In this document: piece by piece, positions 53,958-62,358 of the stretch
Layout of the letters: each line of letters begins with the position of its first letter
Numbering within the stretch: position 1 is the stretch's first letter
The notes under the pieces: model-generated
The model's input: the letters and a program-made list of their open reading frames with translations, nothing else
The model's database searches: none
Told to the model about the DNA's origin: nothing
Translations under genes and position numbers: made by a program
Origin: CAXMST01 sp963793415
GTDB lineage: Bacteria > Actinomycetota > Thermoleophilia > Solirubrobacterales > 70-9
Direction: 5' to 3'
Length of the DNA stretch: 64,000 nt
Assembly: GCA_963793415.1 (NCBI GenBank)
Contig: CAWCAC010000002.1
Coordinates: forward strand, 992,001-1,056,000

Positions 53958-56900
53958 ATGAAGTGCGGGCAGTGTGGAAACGAGAACCGTGAAGGGGCCC
54001 GTTTCTGCGACAGCTGTGGATCTCCGCTCGCCGTCGCCGTCGGTGCCGAGGGCGGCGCCCCGACGCCGATCGAGCCGCCCGCGGCGGCCCTCGCCGCGCT
54101 CACCGAGGACGCTCCGGGCGAGATCGGCGGCGCCCGCTTCGAGGTGATTGGGTTCCTCGGCGAGGGGACCCGCAAGCGCGTCTACCTGACCCGCGATCAC
54201 GACCGCTACGGGGCCCTGACCGCAGTCGCCCTCTTCAACACCGAGGGCATGGGGGAGACGGCGCTCGCCCGCGCCCGGCTCGAGACCGAGGCGATGCGCA
54301 AGCTCGGCGAACACCGCCACCTGGTGCCGGTCGTCGCCACCGGCCAGGACGGCTCCCGGCCGTTCATCGCCTCCGAGTACATGCCGGGTGGCGACCTCGG
54401 CGACCTGCTCTCGACCGCGAGCGATCGGCGCCTCGAGATCGATCGCGCTCTCGGCATCGCCGGCGACATCGCCGCCGGGCTCGAGCACGCGCACGGCCGC
54501 GGAATCATCCACCGGGACCTGAAGCCGGCGAACATCTGGCTCGACTCCGACGGCAGGGCGCGGCTCGGGGACTTCGGCCTGGCGACGGGCGCGGTTCGCT
54601 CGCGCGAGGTGGTCGAGCGGATGGTCGTCGGCACCGCCGCCTACCTGCCGCCCGAGCAGGCGATCGGCCGCCGCGCCGACGAGCGCGCCGACCTCTACTC
54701 GCTCGGCGCGATCCTCTACGAGATGGTCACCGGCCAGCCGCCCTTTCCCGGCGATGATCCGGTCAGCATCATCAGCGGCCATCTCAGCGTCGAGCCGGTG
54801 CCCCCGTCCCGGCACAGCGAGCTGGTGCCGCCGGACCTCGAGGATCTGATCCTCGAGCTGCTCGCCAAGCAGCCGGACGAGCGCCCGCGGCGCGCCTCCG
54901 AGCTGCGCTCGAGGATCGATGCGGTCGACCAGGACGGCTCCTCAGCCGCCCGGGACCGCGCCGCGAACCCGCTCGACGCACTCGCAGCGGGTCTGTTCGT
55001 CGGCCGCGAGACCGAGTTCGAGGCGCTCCGCGAGCTCGGTGAGCGGGCCCTGGCCGGGCGTGGCGGCGCTGCGCTGATCGAAGGGGAGCCTGGGATCGGC
55101 AAGACGAGGCTTGCCGAGGAGCTGATCACCTACGCGCGCGTACGCGGCGCGCTCGTGCTCGCCTCGACCTGTCACGAGGCGGATGCGACCCCCGCCTACT
55201 GGCCCTTCGCGCAGGCGATCCGCACCTACGTCCGCGAGGTCGACCCGGTCGGCCTCGCCTGGCAGCTCGGCAGCGACGGCCCCGAGTTGGCTCGGCTGGT
55301 GCCGGAGATCCGCGAGCTCGTCCCGTCCGTCCGCGAGCCGGCGCCGCTGACCGGGGAGGAGTCCCGATTCCGCTTCTACGAGGCGGTCGCCGGTTTTCTG
55401 ATCGGCATCTCCCGCTCGCGCCCGCTCGTGCTCGTCTTCGACGACATGCACTGGGCCGACGCCTCCTCGGTCGAGCTGCTCCGCTTTCTCGCGGGTCGCG
55501 TCTCCGGCAACCCGCTGCTCGTCGCCTGCGGCTACCGAGAGGAGGAGGCCGCCGCGAGGCCCGATCTGCAGCAGGCGATTGCCGAGCTGCGGGAGGTCCC
55601 GAACAGCAGCAGGATTGCGCTCGGGGGCCTCGGTGCGGACGCTATCGGCCGTTACGTCGAGCTCAGCACCGGTACACGTCCGCCGGCGGAGACGGTGGAG
55701 CGGATCCACGAGCAGACCGGCGGCAATCCGTTCTTCGTCGGCGAGGTAGTGCGGCTGCAGGCGGGCGACGGCGGCGGCGCCGGGGGTGACGGTGAGATCC
55801 CGCACGGGGTCCGCGAGGCGGTCGGGCGGCGGATCGAGCGGCTACCCGACGGCGGCTCTGTCGTGCTCGAGGCGGCCGCGGTGATCGGACGAAGCTTCGG
55901 GCGCGGCCTGCTGACGACCGTCTCCGCCGGCGACAGGGTGACGGCCCGCGAGGTCGCCGCAGTGCTCGACAACGCCCGTGCGGCGCGGATCATCGAGCGC
56001 GCGCCCCGGGACGGCGACCGGATGCAGTTCGCGCATGCGGTCTTCCGCGAGACCCTCTACGACGAGCTCGCCGCCGACCGTCGCCGTGAGCTCCACGTCC
56101 GCGCCGGGCTCGCGCTGGAGGAGCAGTGCCGGGATGACCCCGACCAGTTCCTGCCGACGCTGGCTCACCACTTCCTCGAGGCCGGGCCGGACTACAGCGA
56201 GAAGGCGCGGGCGTTCGCGCTCGGCGCCGGGCGTCAGGCTGCGGCGCGGCTCGCACACGCCGACGCGGCTGAGTATCTCGAGCGCGCCCTCCTGATCCTG
56301 CCACCCGACTCCCTGCGCGAGGAGCTTGCGCTGAGGCTCGAGGTGGCCGAGGAGATGACCCGCTCGGGCCGCTTCAACGATGCGCGCCCGATGATCTTCG
56401 CCGCGGCCTCGGTCGCGCGTGAGCTCGGCGACGATGCGGGCCTCGCCGAAGCCGCAATCGAGGCGAGCGCGATCTCCGACGCCGGCCGCAAGGACCCCGA
56501 GATCACGGCGCTGCTCGAGGAGGCGCTCGAAGCGGTCGGCGACGGCGACCCGGCTCTGCGCTCGCGGCTGCTCGTCGGCCTCGCGCAGGAGTTCTTCTGG
56601 GAGGACGTCGACGGGAAGTCGAGGCCTGCGGTCGACGAGGCGGTCGCGATCGCGCGGGCGGTCGGCGAAGACGCCGTGATCGCGCCGGCGCTTGCGATGC
56701 AGCAGTTCGTCGACGTCGGCCGCCCCGGCATCGTTCCGGATCGGCTGGCGGCGGCGGACGAGCTGATCGAGATCTCGCGCCGGGCGGGCGACCGGACCAG
56801 CGAGATCCGCGGCTACGGGCTACGGATGACGAGCTATCTGCAGGCCGGTGACCTCGACGGCTTTGACCGCTCGTTCGCGGAGTACACGGCGCTCGCCGAG

Positions 56901-58298
56901 CGGCTCGCGGAGCCGCGCCACCTCTGGCACGTCCCGAACGTGAAGGCGGCGCTCGCACTGATTCGCGGGCGGTTCGCGGAGGCGCGCGAGTACTCGCGCG
57001 AGGCCGCACGGCAGGGAGCGCTCGCCCAGGAGCCGCTCTCGGTTCAGTTCCACACGATTCAGATGGCGACCTTGCACAGCCTCGAGGGCACGCCCGAGGA
57101 GATGCTGCCTTCGGTCCGCCCGATGGTCGAGCGTTATCCGAGCATCCCGGCCTGGCGGCTGGCGCTGATCGGCTTCCTCGTCGACGCGGGCTGGCTCGAG
57201 GAGGCCAGGGTCGAATACGAGCCGCTGGCAGCGCGCGGGTTCGCGAGGTTCCCGCGCGACGCCAACTGGCTGACCGGTCTCTCGCGGATCTCCGACGCCG
57301 CCGCGACCCTCGGCGACATCGGCGGCTGCCGCGAGCTGCTCGGGCTGCTCGAGGAGTACTCGGGTGAGGTCGTGGTCGTCGGTCGTGCTGCCGCATCGCT
57401 CGGCCCGATCGATCGCTACCTCGGCTCGATGTGCGCCACCGTCGGTGAGCCAGACAAGGCGATCGCCTATCTCGAGAACGGCCTCGCGATCGCCGAGCGG
57501 ATGGGCGACCGGCCGATGCGGGCCGACATCCGCAGCCGGATCGGCCGGGTCCTGCTCGACCGCGACCGCCCCGGCGACCGCGAATCGGCCTTCGAGGTGC
57601 TCTCGCTCGCGCTCGAGGAGGGGCAGGAGCTCGGCATGCGCAAGCTCGTCGAACGCTGCGTGCGGATGCGGCTCGAGGCCCAGGGCGTCGCCGGGGTCGA
57701 CGTCAACGCCTCGATCGACAGTGTTGCCCTCGCGGTATCGGGCGAGCGCCCCGATCTCGGCGCGGTCGCTTCGGCCGAGGGGCGGGTGACGATCCTCTTC
57801 AGCGACATCGAGAACTCGACCCTGATGACCGAGCGGCTCGGCGACGATCGCTGGGTCGAGATCCTGCGCGAGCACAACTCGGTCTTCCGCTTCCGCCTCG
57901 ATGAGCACGGCGGCTACGAGGTCAAGAACCAGGGCGACGGGTTCATGCTCGCCTTCTCCGATCCCGCGGCGGCGCTCGCCTTCGCTGTCGACGTGCAGCG
58001 CGACTTCGCCGGCCGCGACGTCCAGGCCGACGAGCTGATCCGTGTGCGGATGGGCATGCACGTCGGCGAGGTGATCGAGGAGGGAGGCGACTTCTTTGGC
58101 CGCAGCGTCATCCTCGCCGCCCGGATCGCGGCCCAGGCTCGCGGCGGCGAGCTGCTGATCTCGAGCGCTCTGCACGAGTCGTGCGGGGGTCGCTTCGCCA
58201 CCGATGACGGTCGCGAGCTCGAGCTCAAGGGCCTGACCGGAGCGCACCGCGTCTACGCGGTGGACTGGAAGCGCGAGGCGGTCGCGGCGGAGCCCTGA
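53958..58298 (+). CDS. Giant zinc-ribbon/kinase-like/AAA ATPase/TPR/class III cyclase fusion
   Basis: A 1446-residue cytoplasmic protein. Residues 3-21 are a zinc ribbon (CGQCG...CDSCG). About 60-330 is a Ser/Thr-kinase fold with HRDLKPANIW (near 184) and DFGLAT (near 204), but the ATP-lysine position reads ALFNTEG, so Lys is replaced. A LuxR/MalT-like AAA ATPase follows (about 345-640; Walker A GEPGIGKT near 375, Walker B LVFDDMHWAD near 491), then helical TPR-like repeats (about 720-1230), and a C-terminal class III cyclase (1275-1440; LFSDIENST and NQGDGFMLAF carry both metal Asp residues). Kinase-AAA-cyclase fusions are known in actinobacteria. It is flanked by two secreted paralogues. 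Confidence 0.92.
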   Translation: MKCGQCGNENREGARFCDSCGSPLAVAVGAEGGAPTPIEPPAAALAALTEDAPGEIGGARFEVIGFLGEGTRKRVYLTRDHDRYGALTAVALFNTEGMGETALARARLETEAMRKLGEHRHLVPVVATGQDGSRPFIASEYMPGGDLGDLLSTASDRRLEIDRALGIAGDIAAGLEHAHGRGIIHRDLKPANIWLDSDGRARLGDFGLATGAVRSREVVERMVVGTAAYLPPEQAIGRRADERADLYSLGAILYEMVTGQPPFPGDDPVSIISGHLSVEPVPPSRHSELVPPDLEDLILELLAKQPDERPRRASELRSRIDAVDQDGSSAARDRAANPLDALAAGLFVGRETEFEALRELGERALAGRGGAALIEGEPGIGKTRLAEELITYARVRGALVLASTCHEADATPAYWPFAQAIRTYVREVDPVGLAWQLGSDGPELARLVPEIRELVPSVREPAPLTGEESRFRFYEAVAGFLIGISRSRPLVLVFDDMHWADASSVELLRFLAGRVSGNPLLVACGYREEEAAARPDLQQAIAELREVPNSSRIALGGLGADAIGRYVELSTGTRPPAETVERIHEQTGGNPFFVGEVVRLQAGDGGGAGGDGEIPHGVREAVGRRIERLPDGGSVVLEAAAVIGRSFGRGLLTTVSAGDRVTAREVAAVLDNARAARIIERAPRDGDRMQFAHAVFRETLYDELAADRRRELHVRAGLALEEQCRDDPDQFLPTLAHHFLEAGPDYSEKARAFALGAGRQAAARLAHADAAEYLERALLILPPDSLREELALRLEVAEEMTRSGRFNDARPMIFAAASVARELGDDAGLAEAAIEASAISDAGRKDPEITALLEEALEAVGDGDPALRSRLLVGLAQEFFWEDVDGKSRPAVDEAVAIARAVGEDAVIAPALAMQQFVDVGRPGIVPDRLAAADELIEISRRAGDRTSEIRGYGLRMTSYLQAGDLDGFDRSFAEYTALAERLAEPRHLWHVPNVKAALALIRGRFAEAREYSREAARQGALAQEPLSVQFHTIQMATLHSLEGTPEEMLPSVRPMVERYPSIPAWRLALIGFLVDAGWLEEARVEYEPLAARGFARFPRDANWLTGLSRISDAAATLGDIGGCRELLGLLEEYSGEVVVVGRAAASLGPIDRYLGSMCATVGEPDKAIAYLENGLAIAERMGDRPMRADIRSRIGRVLLDRDRPGDRESAFEVLSLALEEGQELGMRKLVERCVRMRLEAQGVAGVDVNASIDSVALAVSGERPDLGAVASAEGRVTILFSDIENSTLMTERLGDDRWVEILREHNSVFRFRLDEHGGYEVKNQGDGFMLAFSDPAAALAFAVDVQRDFAGRDVQADELIRVRMGMHVGEVIEEGGDFFGRSVILAARIAAQARGGELLISSALHESCGGRFATDDGRELELKGLTGAHRVYAVDWKREAVAAEP

Positions 58299-58351
58299 GC
58301 CGGCGAGAACCGGCACCGATGCCGCTGTGTCTCCCTTACCCTGCGACGCCG

Positions 58352-60283
58352 ATGTCGGGTCGGGGTGAAAGATCGACACGCGCGCGGGCCGCACCCGCCG
58401 GGCTCGCCACCCTGGTTGCGCTGGTCGCGCTGGTCGCGCTGCCGGTCGCGCCGACCCCGCCCACGGCCGCCGCCGTCGGGCCGGAGGGAGATGGGTTCGT
58501 CGAGCGGGACGTCCCGCTCGAGACGGGGCGGCTCTTCGACCTCGGCGTTTCCGACTACGACCGCGACGGCCGCCAGGAGCTGTTCAGCACCAACCACAAG
58601 TTCCTCGGCACGTTCACCGAGACGAACCTCGCAGGGGGTTGGCGGGACCTGATGCGGAGCACCGGCTTCGGGCCGAACCCGGCCTACCCCGGCTTCGAGG
58701 ACCTGCTCCGGGCGCCCGCGATCGACCGTCCCGGGCTCTACATCTACGCGCTCGCGAGCGGCCGCAGCGGCGCCGACCCCGAGAAGAACCCGACGCTCCA
58801 CATCGTCGCCAACGAGCTCTCGGGGCTGCCGCTGCTGCCGGAGCAGGCCGAGGGCTCGCTGACGCTGCGATCGAACCGGGTCCAGTTCGTCCGCAGGGAA
58901 GGGGCCACGGTGGACGTCGCCAAGCGCGGGATCCGCACGCGGATCGACTTCAGCCTGGCCGAGCAGGGGCACCTGGCGATCAAGGTCTTCAAGGCCGATC
59001 TGCCGCCGTTCGCATTCGACATCGACGAGGCGCCGGTGCTGGCGAGCACTTATGTCGGCGCCGACCGGGTCCCAGCGCAGGGCGCGCATTTCGAGTTGCG
59101 GTTGATCGACAGGCACGGTGTCGCCTGGACCGACGCCGACCGCGACGGTCGCGTCGATGCCTTCGTCGTCCGCGGCGGGCTCGGCGGCGGCATCGTCGAC
59201 TTCCTCGGCGAGGTCTTCGACGAGCTGCTCCTGACGCAGCCGTCGGGCAAGTTCGGGAACCACTACATCGGCAGCGGCCTGGTCAAGGGCGCCTGCCGCT
59301 CGCGGCTGACGACCTCGGTCGACTACGACGCGGACGGGCTGCTCGACCTGTTCTCGTCCTGCAAGGCGAGCACCCCCAAGCTCTATCGAGCGCTGCCGTC
59401 CGGTCGGTACGGGAGCCGTTCGAAGGCGCTCGCGCAGGTGCCGTCGCAGGGGACCTACTACCGCTGGATCGACCTGCTCGGCAACCGCCGCCCGGAACTC
59501 GTCGTCGCCGATCAGAGGGCCGTGACGGTGCTCGAGTCCCGTGGCTTGCGCCGGTGGCGCGTCGCCGAAACCGTGCCGACCTTCAATCGCGGCAAGCTCG
59601 TCCACGGGATCGCTCCCGGCGATCCCGACCGCGACGGCGACTCGGATCTGTTCGTCGGCTCGAACAGCGGCAACACGCTGCTCGTCAACGAGGGCGGCGG
59701 CACGCTCGCCGCCGTCCGGCCCGCCTCGGCCGGGCTCCCGGGCAGGGGCTCGGGGGCGAGCTGGGTCGACTACGACAACGACGGGCGTCTCGATCTGCAC
59801 TCGGTGCCGGCCGGCCTCTTCCGCCAGGGCCGGGACGGCCGTTTCCACCGGACCCGGTTCGTAACCAGCCCGCGCGACTCGGTCTGGGGCATCGCCAACT
59901 GGTTCGACGTCGACAACGACGGCTACCGCGACGTCGTCACAGCGATCCGCCCGCCCGGCGGTGAGCCCGATGTCGACGGCCGGCTCCAGCTCAACGCCCG
60001 CAGGGGCAACCGCTGGCTCGAGATCGACCTCGAGGGCGAGCCCGGCAACCCGCAGGGCGTCGGCGCCCGGGTCGAGGTCGAGACCGGCGCCAGGGTGCAG
60101 ACGGGCTGGGTCGGCGAGGCCGACGGCGCTCGCTTCTCCCACGGCCACTATCGCCTCTACTTCGGCCTCGGCCGGGCCGCCGTCGCCGACCACGTCACGG
60201 TCCGCTGGCCCGACGGCGAGCGCACGGTGCTCGACGACGTCCGCTCCGACCGCCGGCTCGTGATCGGGCCCGAGAGCGGCTGA
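58352..60283 (+). CDS. Secreted FG-GAP/VCBS-repeat protein with ASPIC/UnbV domain, copy B
   Basis: About 643 residues, a divergent paralogue of copy A with the same order of elements: signal peptide (APAGLATLVALVALVALPVA), Asp-rich repeats (DYDRDGRQE, DADRDGRVD, DYDADGLLD, DPDRDGDSD, DYDNDGRLD, DVDNDGYRD) and ASPIC/UnbV C-terminus (NRWLEIDLEG, TGWVGEADGAR, VRWPDGERTVL). An upstream ATG at 58319 is also possible, but the ATG at 58352 gives the better signal peptide and TACCCT lies nine bases before it. It follows the cyclase gene by about 50 bases. Confidence 0.9.
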   Translation: MSGRGERSTRARAAPAGLATLVALVALVALPVAPTPPTAAAVGPEGDGFVERDVPLETGRLFDLGVSDYDRDGRQELFSTNHKFLGTFTETNLAGGWRDLMRSTGFGPNPAYPGFEDLLRAPAIDRPGLYIYALASGRSGADPEKNPTLHIVANELSGLPLLPEQAEGSLTLRSNRVQFVRREGATVDVAKRGIRTRIDFSLAEQGHLAIKVFKADLPPFAFDIDEAPVLASTYVGADRVPAQGAHFELRLIDRHGVAWTDADRDGRVDAFVVRGGLGGGIVDFLGEVFDELLLTQPSGKFGNHYIGSGLVKGACRSRLTTSVDYDADGLLDLFSSCKASTPKLYRALPSGRYGSRSKALAQVPSQGTYYRWIDLLGNRRPELVVADQRAVTVLESRGLRRWRVAETVPTFNRGKLVHGIAPGDPDRDGDSDLFVGSNSGNTLLVNEGGGTLAAVRPASAGLPGRGSGASWVDYDNDGRLDLHSVPAGLFRQGRDGRFHRTRFVTSPRDSVWGIANWFDVDNDGYRDVVTAIRPPGGEPDVDGRLQLNARRGNRWLEIDLEGEPGNPQGVGARVEVETGARVQTGWVGEADGARFSHGHYRLYFGLGRAAVADHVTVRWPDGERTVLDDVRSDRRLVIGPESG

Positions 60284-60323
60284 GCGGCGGGCCGCTGGGC
60301 TCGCAATTGCCGAGCCCGGGTGC

Positions 60324-60329
60324 GAGAAT
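60324..60329 (+). promoter_or_regulatory. -10-like element GAGAAT for the GST-like gene
   Basis: GAGAAT ends six bases before the ATG at 60336; no Shine-Dalgarno sequence is seen. Confidence 0.4.
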
Positions 60330-60335
60330 CGCGGC

Positions 60336-60608
60336 ATGGTCCTCTACACCTGCGGTCAGAAGACCCACGCTGCCCCGTTCCATCCCTGCGGCAAGGCCGG
60401 CCATGCACTCGACAAGGCGGGTTACAGCTACGAGGTCAAGGCAGTCAGGGGCTACAAGATGCTGCCCTGGACCCGCCGCGGCGACGAGCGCGCCGAGATC
60501 GAGGAGCTGACGGGACAGAGCGACGTTCCGGTCCTGGTCCTCGACGACGGCGAGACGATCGCCGGCTCGGGCCGCATCGCCGACTGGGCCGAGGCGAACC
60601 CGGCCTGA
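60336..60608 (+). CDS. GST-N/glutaredoxin-like thioredoxin-fold protein
   Basis: A 90-residue single-domain protein: VLYTCGQKTHAAPFHPCGK, then DVPVLVLDDGETIAGSGRIADWAE. The cis-proline loop (VPVLV) and the following Gly/Ser loop are those of the N-terminal thioredoxin fold of glutathione S-transferases. It lacks the helical GST C-terminal domain. The two cysteines (TCGQ, PCGK) are not a CxxC redox pair. The function is probably thiol-linked, but the substrate is unknown. Confidence 0.8.
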   Translation: MVLYTCGQKTHAAPFHPCGKAGHALDKAGYSYEVKAVRGYKMLPWTRRGDERAEIEELTGQSDVPVLVLDDGETIAGSGRIADWAEANPA

Positions 60609-60620
60609 GGCGAGGCCCGC

Positions 60621-62171
60621 TCAGGCGTTCCGGGCGTGCAGGCCGTGGAAGCCGAACGGGATGTGGTGGGGGACCGCGGCCCGGGCGATCTCGGACATGT
60701 CGCGGGCGTCGAGCACGAGCAGGTATGAGCTGCCGCGGCCGGCATCGAGGACGACCGAGAGCAGCACGCCGTCATCCTCGCGACTGCCACCGGGGCGGCG
60801 GACGAAGATCGGCTCTCCGGGATGCGAGCCGCGCTCGAACCAGTAGGTCTGCTGCTCGCGCTTGATGTCGAGCTTCGCGAGCTGGTCGACGAAGCCGCCC
60901 TTGGCCGGCTCGCGGACTCCGATCCCGTACGCGTAGCGGTAGGGCTTGCCGTTGACCGACTCGTAGTCCTTGCGCGGCAGCTCGAGGTTGCCCTCGGCGA
61001 GGTCGCGGGCCTTGACCGTGCCGCGGGCGGGGTCGACCGTGAGCCGCCGCGGCGTCGCTTGCGGCACCCGCCGCCCCTTGCGCAGGTTCTTCAGCAGCAG
61101 GGCCTCGATGATCGAGCTGTCGCGATGAGCGCAGACGTCGACGACGACCCGATCGCCATCGTCGAAGGCGTTGATGTGGTGGAAGACGAAGGCGGGCTCG
61201 AGCTCGATGTCGGCGGCGACGCCACCGCGCTTGCGGTCGATCAGGATCAGATGCGAGGGCTTCGACCCGTCCCAGACGAAGGACGACGCGATCGGGCCAC
61301 GGTCGGGGCCGAGGAACCGGCCGATGTCGAACTCCCAGGGCTGGGTGAAGACGATCGCGTAGCGGCGGGTCAGCCCGAAGGAGTGCAGGTACCCAGGGCG
61401 CGGCTGGGGGACGAAGGCCAGCTCGCGTCGCGACCCGCGGCGCTCGCTGACGAGGCGGATGCCCGACGGCGGCACCAGTTCGATCTCGTAGCTGAACCGC
61501 TCGCCGGTGCGCGGGTCGTGGTGGGGGTGGGCGGTGCCGAGTCTGCCGTTCGGCACCTCGATGTCGACTCCCAGGGTGCGCAGGCTGTCGGGGGCGAAGC
61601 GGACCGGGACGGGGATCTCGGTGTGGGCTTGGAAGCGTCCGGCGAGCTGCTCGATCGAGACGTTCGCGTTCGGGACCGCTCCGAGCACGGGTAGGGTCGA
61701 GACACCGCTGTAGATCGCCCGGCAGGGGTCCGGGTCGGTGCCGAACTCCGAGTACTTCATGACCCCGTGTCGCTTCCAGGCGACGTAGGCGCTGGAGCGC
61801 AGGAAGCGGTTCGCGTAGGAGACGCGCCCGTCGCCGAACGCGAACGCGTGCAGCATCGCCAGGCCGTCGAACCAATGGTTGAGCTTCTGCTCGCCGATCT
61901 CGAACATGCCCGGGCCGTTGCGCAGCAGGACGCCGCGCAGCCATCTGGGAAGGTTGCCGTCGACTGGGACGTCGGGGAGCCGGATCTCGTCGGTCAGGGA
62001 GCGGAAGCCGAGCGCGGCGCCCGCGCCGGCCGGTCGCGAGAGCCCGTCGGCGAGGGCCGGCAGAGTCCCGGCGCCGCCGAGCGCCAGCGCGGCTCCGACG
62101 CCGACCCCCTGCTGCAGCAGCCGCCGACGGGTGACGCCGTCGCTTGGCGGAGTGTTCCCCCGACTCTCCAT
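60621..62171 (-). CDS. Tat-exported carotenoid oxygenase-family protein
   Basis: A 516-residue protein with a twin-arginine signal (TRRRLLQQGVGVGAALALGGAG) and the RPE65/carotenoid cleavage dioxygenase propeller. Four iron-ligand histidines are visible: GTAHPHHDP, YLHSFGLT, FVFHHINAF and FHGLHARNA near the C-terminus. Family members cleave carotenoids, stilbenes or lignin-derived olefins with O2 and Fe(II). Export by Tat, which carries folded metalloproteins, is less common for the family and suggests an extracellular substrate. TAGGCT lies six bases before the ATG. Confidence 0.93.
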   Translation of the reverse strand: MESRGNTPPSDGVTRRRLLQQGVGVGAALALGGAGTLPALADGLSRPAGAGAALGFRSLTDEIRLPDVPVDGNLPRWLRGVLLRNGPGMFEIGEQKLNHWFDGLAMLHAFAFGDGRVSYANRFLRSSAYVAWKRHGVMKYSEFGTDPDPCRAIYSGVSTLPVLGAVPNANVSIEQLAGRFQAHTEIPVPVRFAPDSLRTLGVDIEVPNGRLGTAHPHHDPRTGERFSYEIELVPPSGIRLVSERRGSRRELAFVPQPRPGYLHSFGLTRRYAIVFTQPWEFDIGRFLGPDRGPIASSFVWDGSKPSHLILIDRKRGGVAADIELEPAFVFHHINAFDDGDRVVVDVCAHRDSSIIEALLLKNLRKGRRVPQATPRRLTVDPARGTVKARDLAEGNLELPRKDYESVNGKPYRYAYGIGVREPAKGGFVDQLAKLDIKREQQTYWFERGSHPGEPIFVRRPGGSREDDGVLLSVVLDAGRGSSYLLVLDARDMSEIARAAVPHHIPFGFHGLHARNA

Positions 62172-62177
62172 GCGCGA

Positions 62178-62183
62178 AGCCTA
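62178..62183 (-). promoter_or_regulatory. -10-like element TAGGCT for the carotenoid oxygenase gene
   Basis: TAGGCT on the minus strand, six bases before the ATG at 62171; no Shine-Dalgarno sequence is seen. Confidence 0.5.
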
Positions 62184-62226
62184 CTTCCGGCGCCGTCGGG
62201 ATGCCGGATGGCCGTCGCCGGACGGC

Positions 62227-62232
62227 TAGGAT
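62227..62232 (+). promoter_or_regulatory. -10-like element TAGGAT for the 27-residue peptide gene
   Basis: TAGGAT ends six bases before the ATG at 62239, divergent from the carotenoid oxygenase element. Confidence 0.5.
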
Positions 62233-62238
62233 CGCGCC

Positions 62239-62322
62239 ATGCCTCGAATCTGGGCCGTCGCGATGGCCATCCTCGTCGTCTGCTTGATCGCCTCGATCGT
62301 GATCGGTGCCACCAAGCTCTGA
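62239..62322 (+). CDS. 27-residue single-span membrane peptide
   Basis: A short frame encoding MPRIWAVAMAILVVCLIASI followed by VIGATKL and a TGA stop: a positively charged start, one hydrophobic helix of about 20 residues and a short tail. It has a good leaderless -10 element. Small single-span proteins often tune transporters or membrane enzymes. It sits between the oxidase and the subtilase genes. I recognise no family. Confidence 0.5.
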   Translation: MPRIWAVAMAILVVCLIASIVIGATKL

Positions 62323-62358
62323 GCCGGCCCCGTTCGGAGTGCCGTCCGATTACCGGCG

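Noticed and set aside
58253..60337. 694-codon open frame antisense to the second FG-GAP gene
   Set aside because: Shadow frame of a high-GC gene. The plus-strand frame has a signal peptide, Asp-rich repeats and the UnbV domain.
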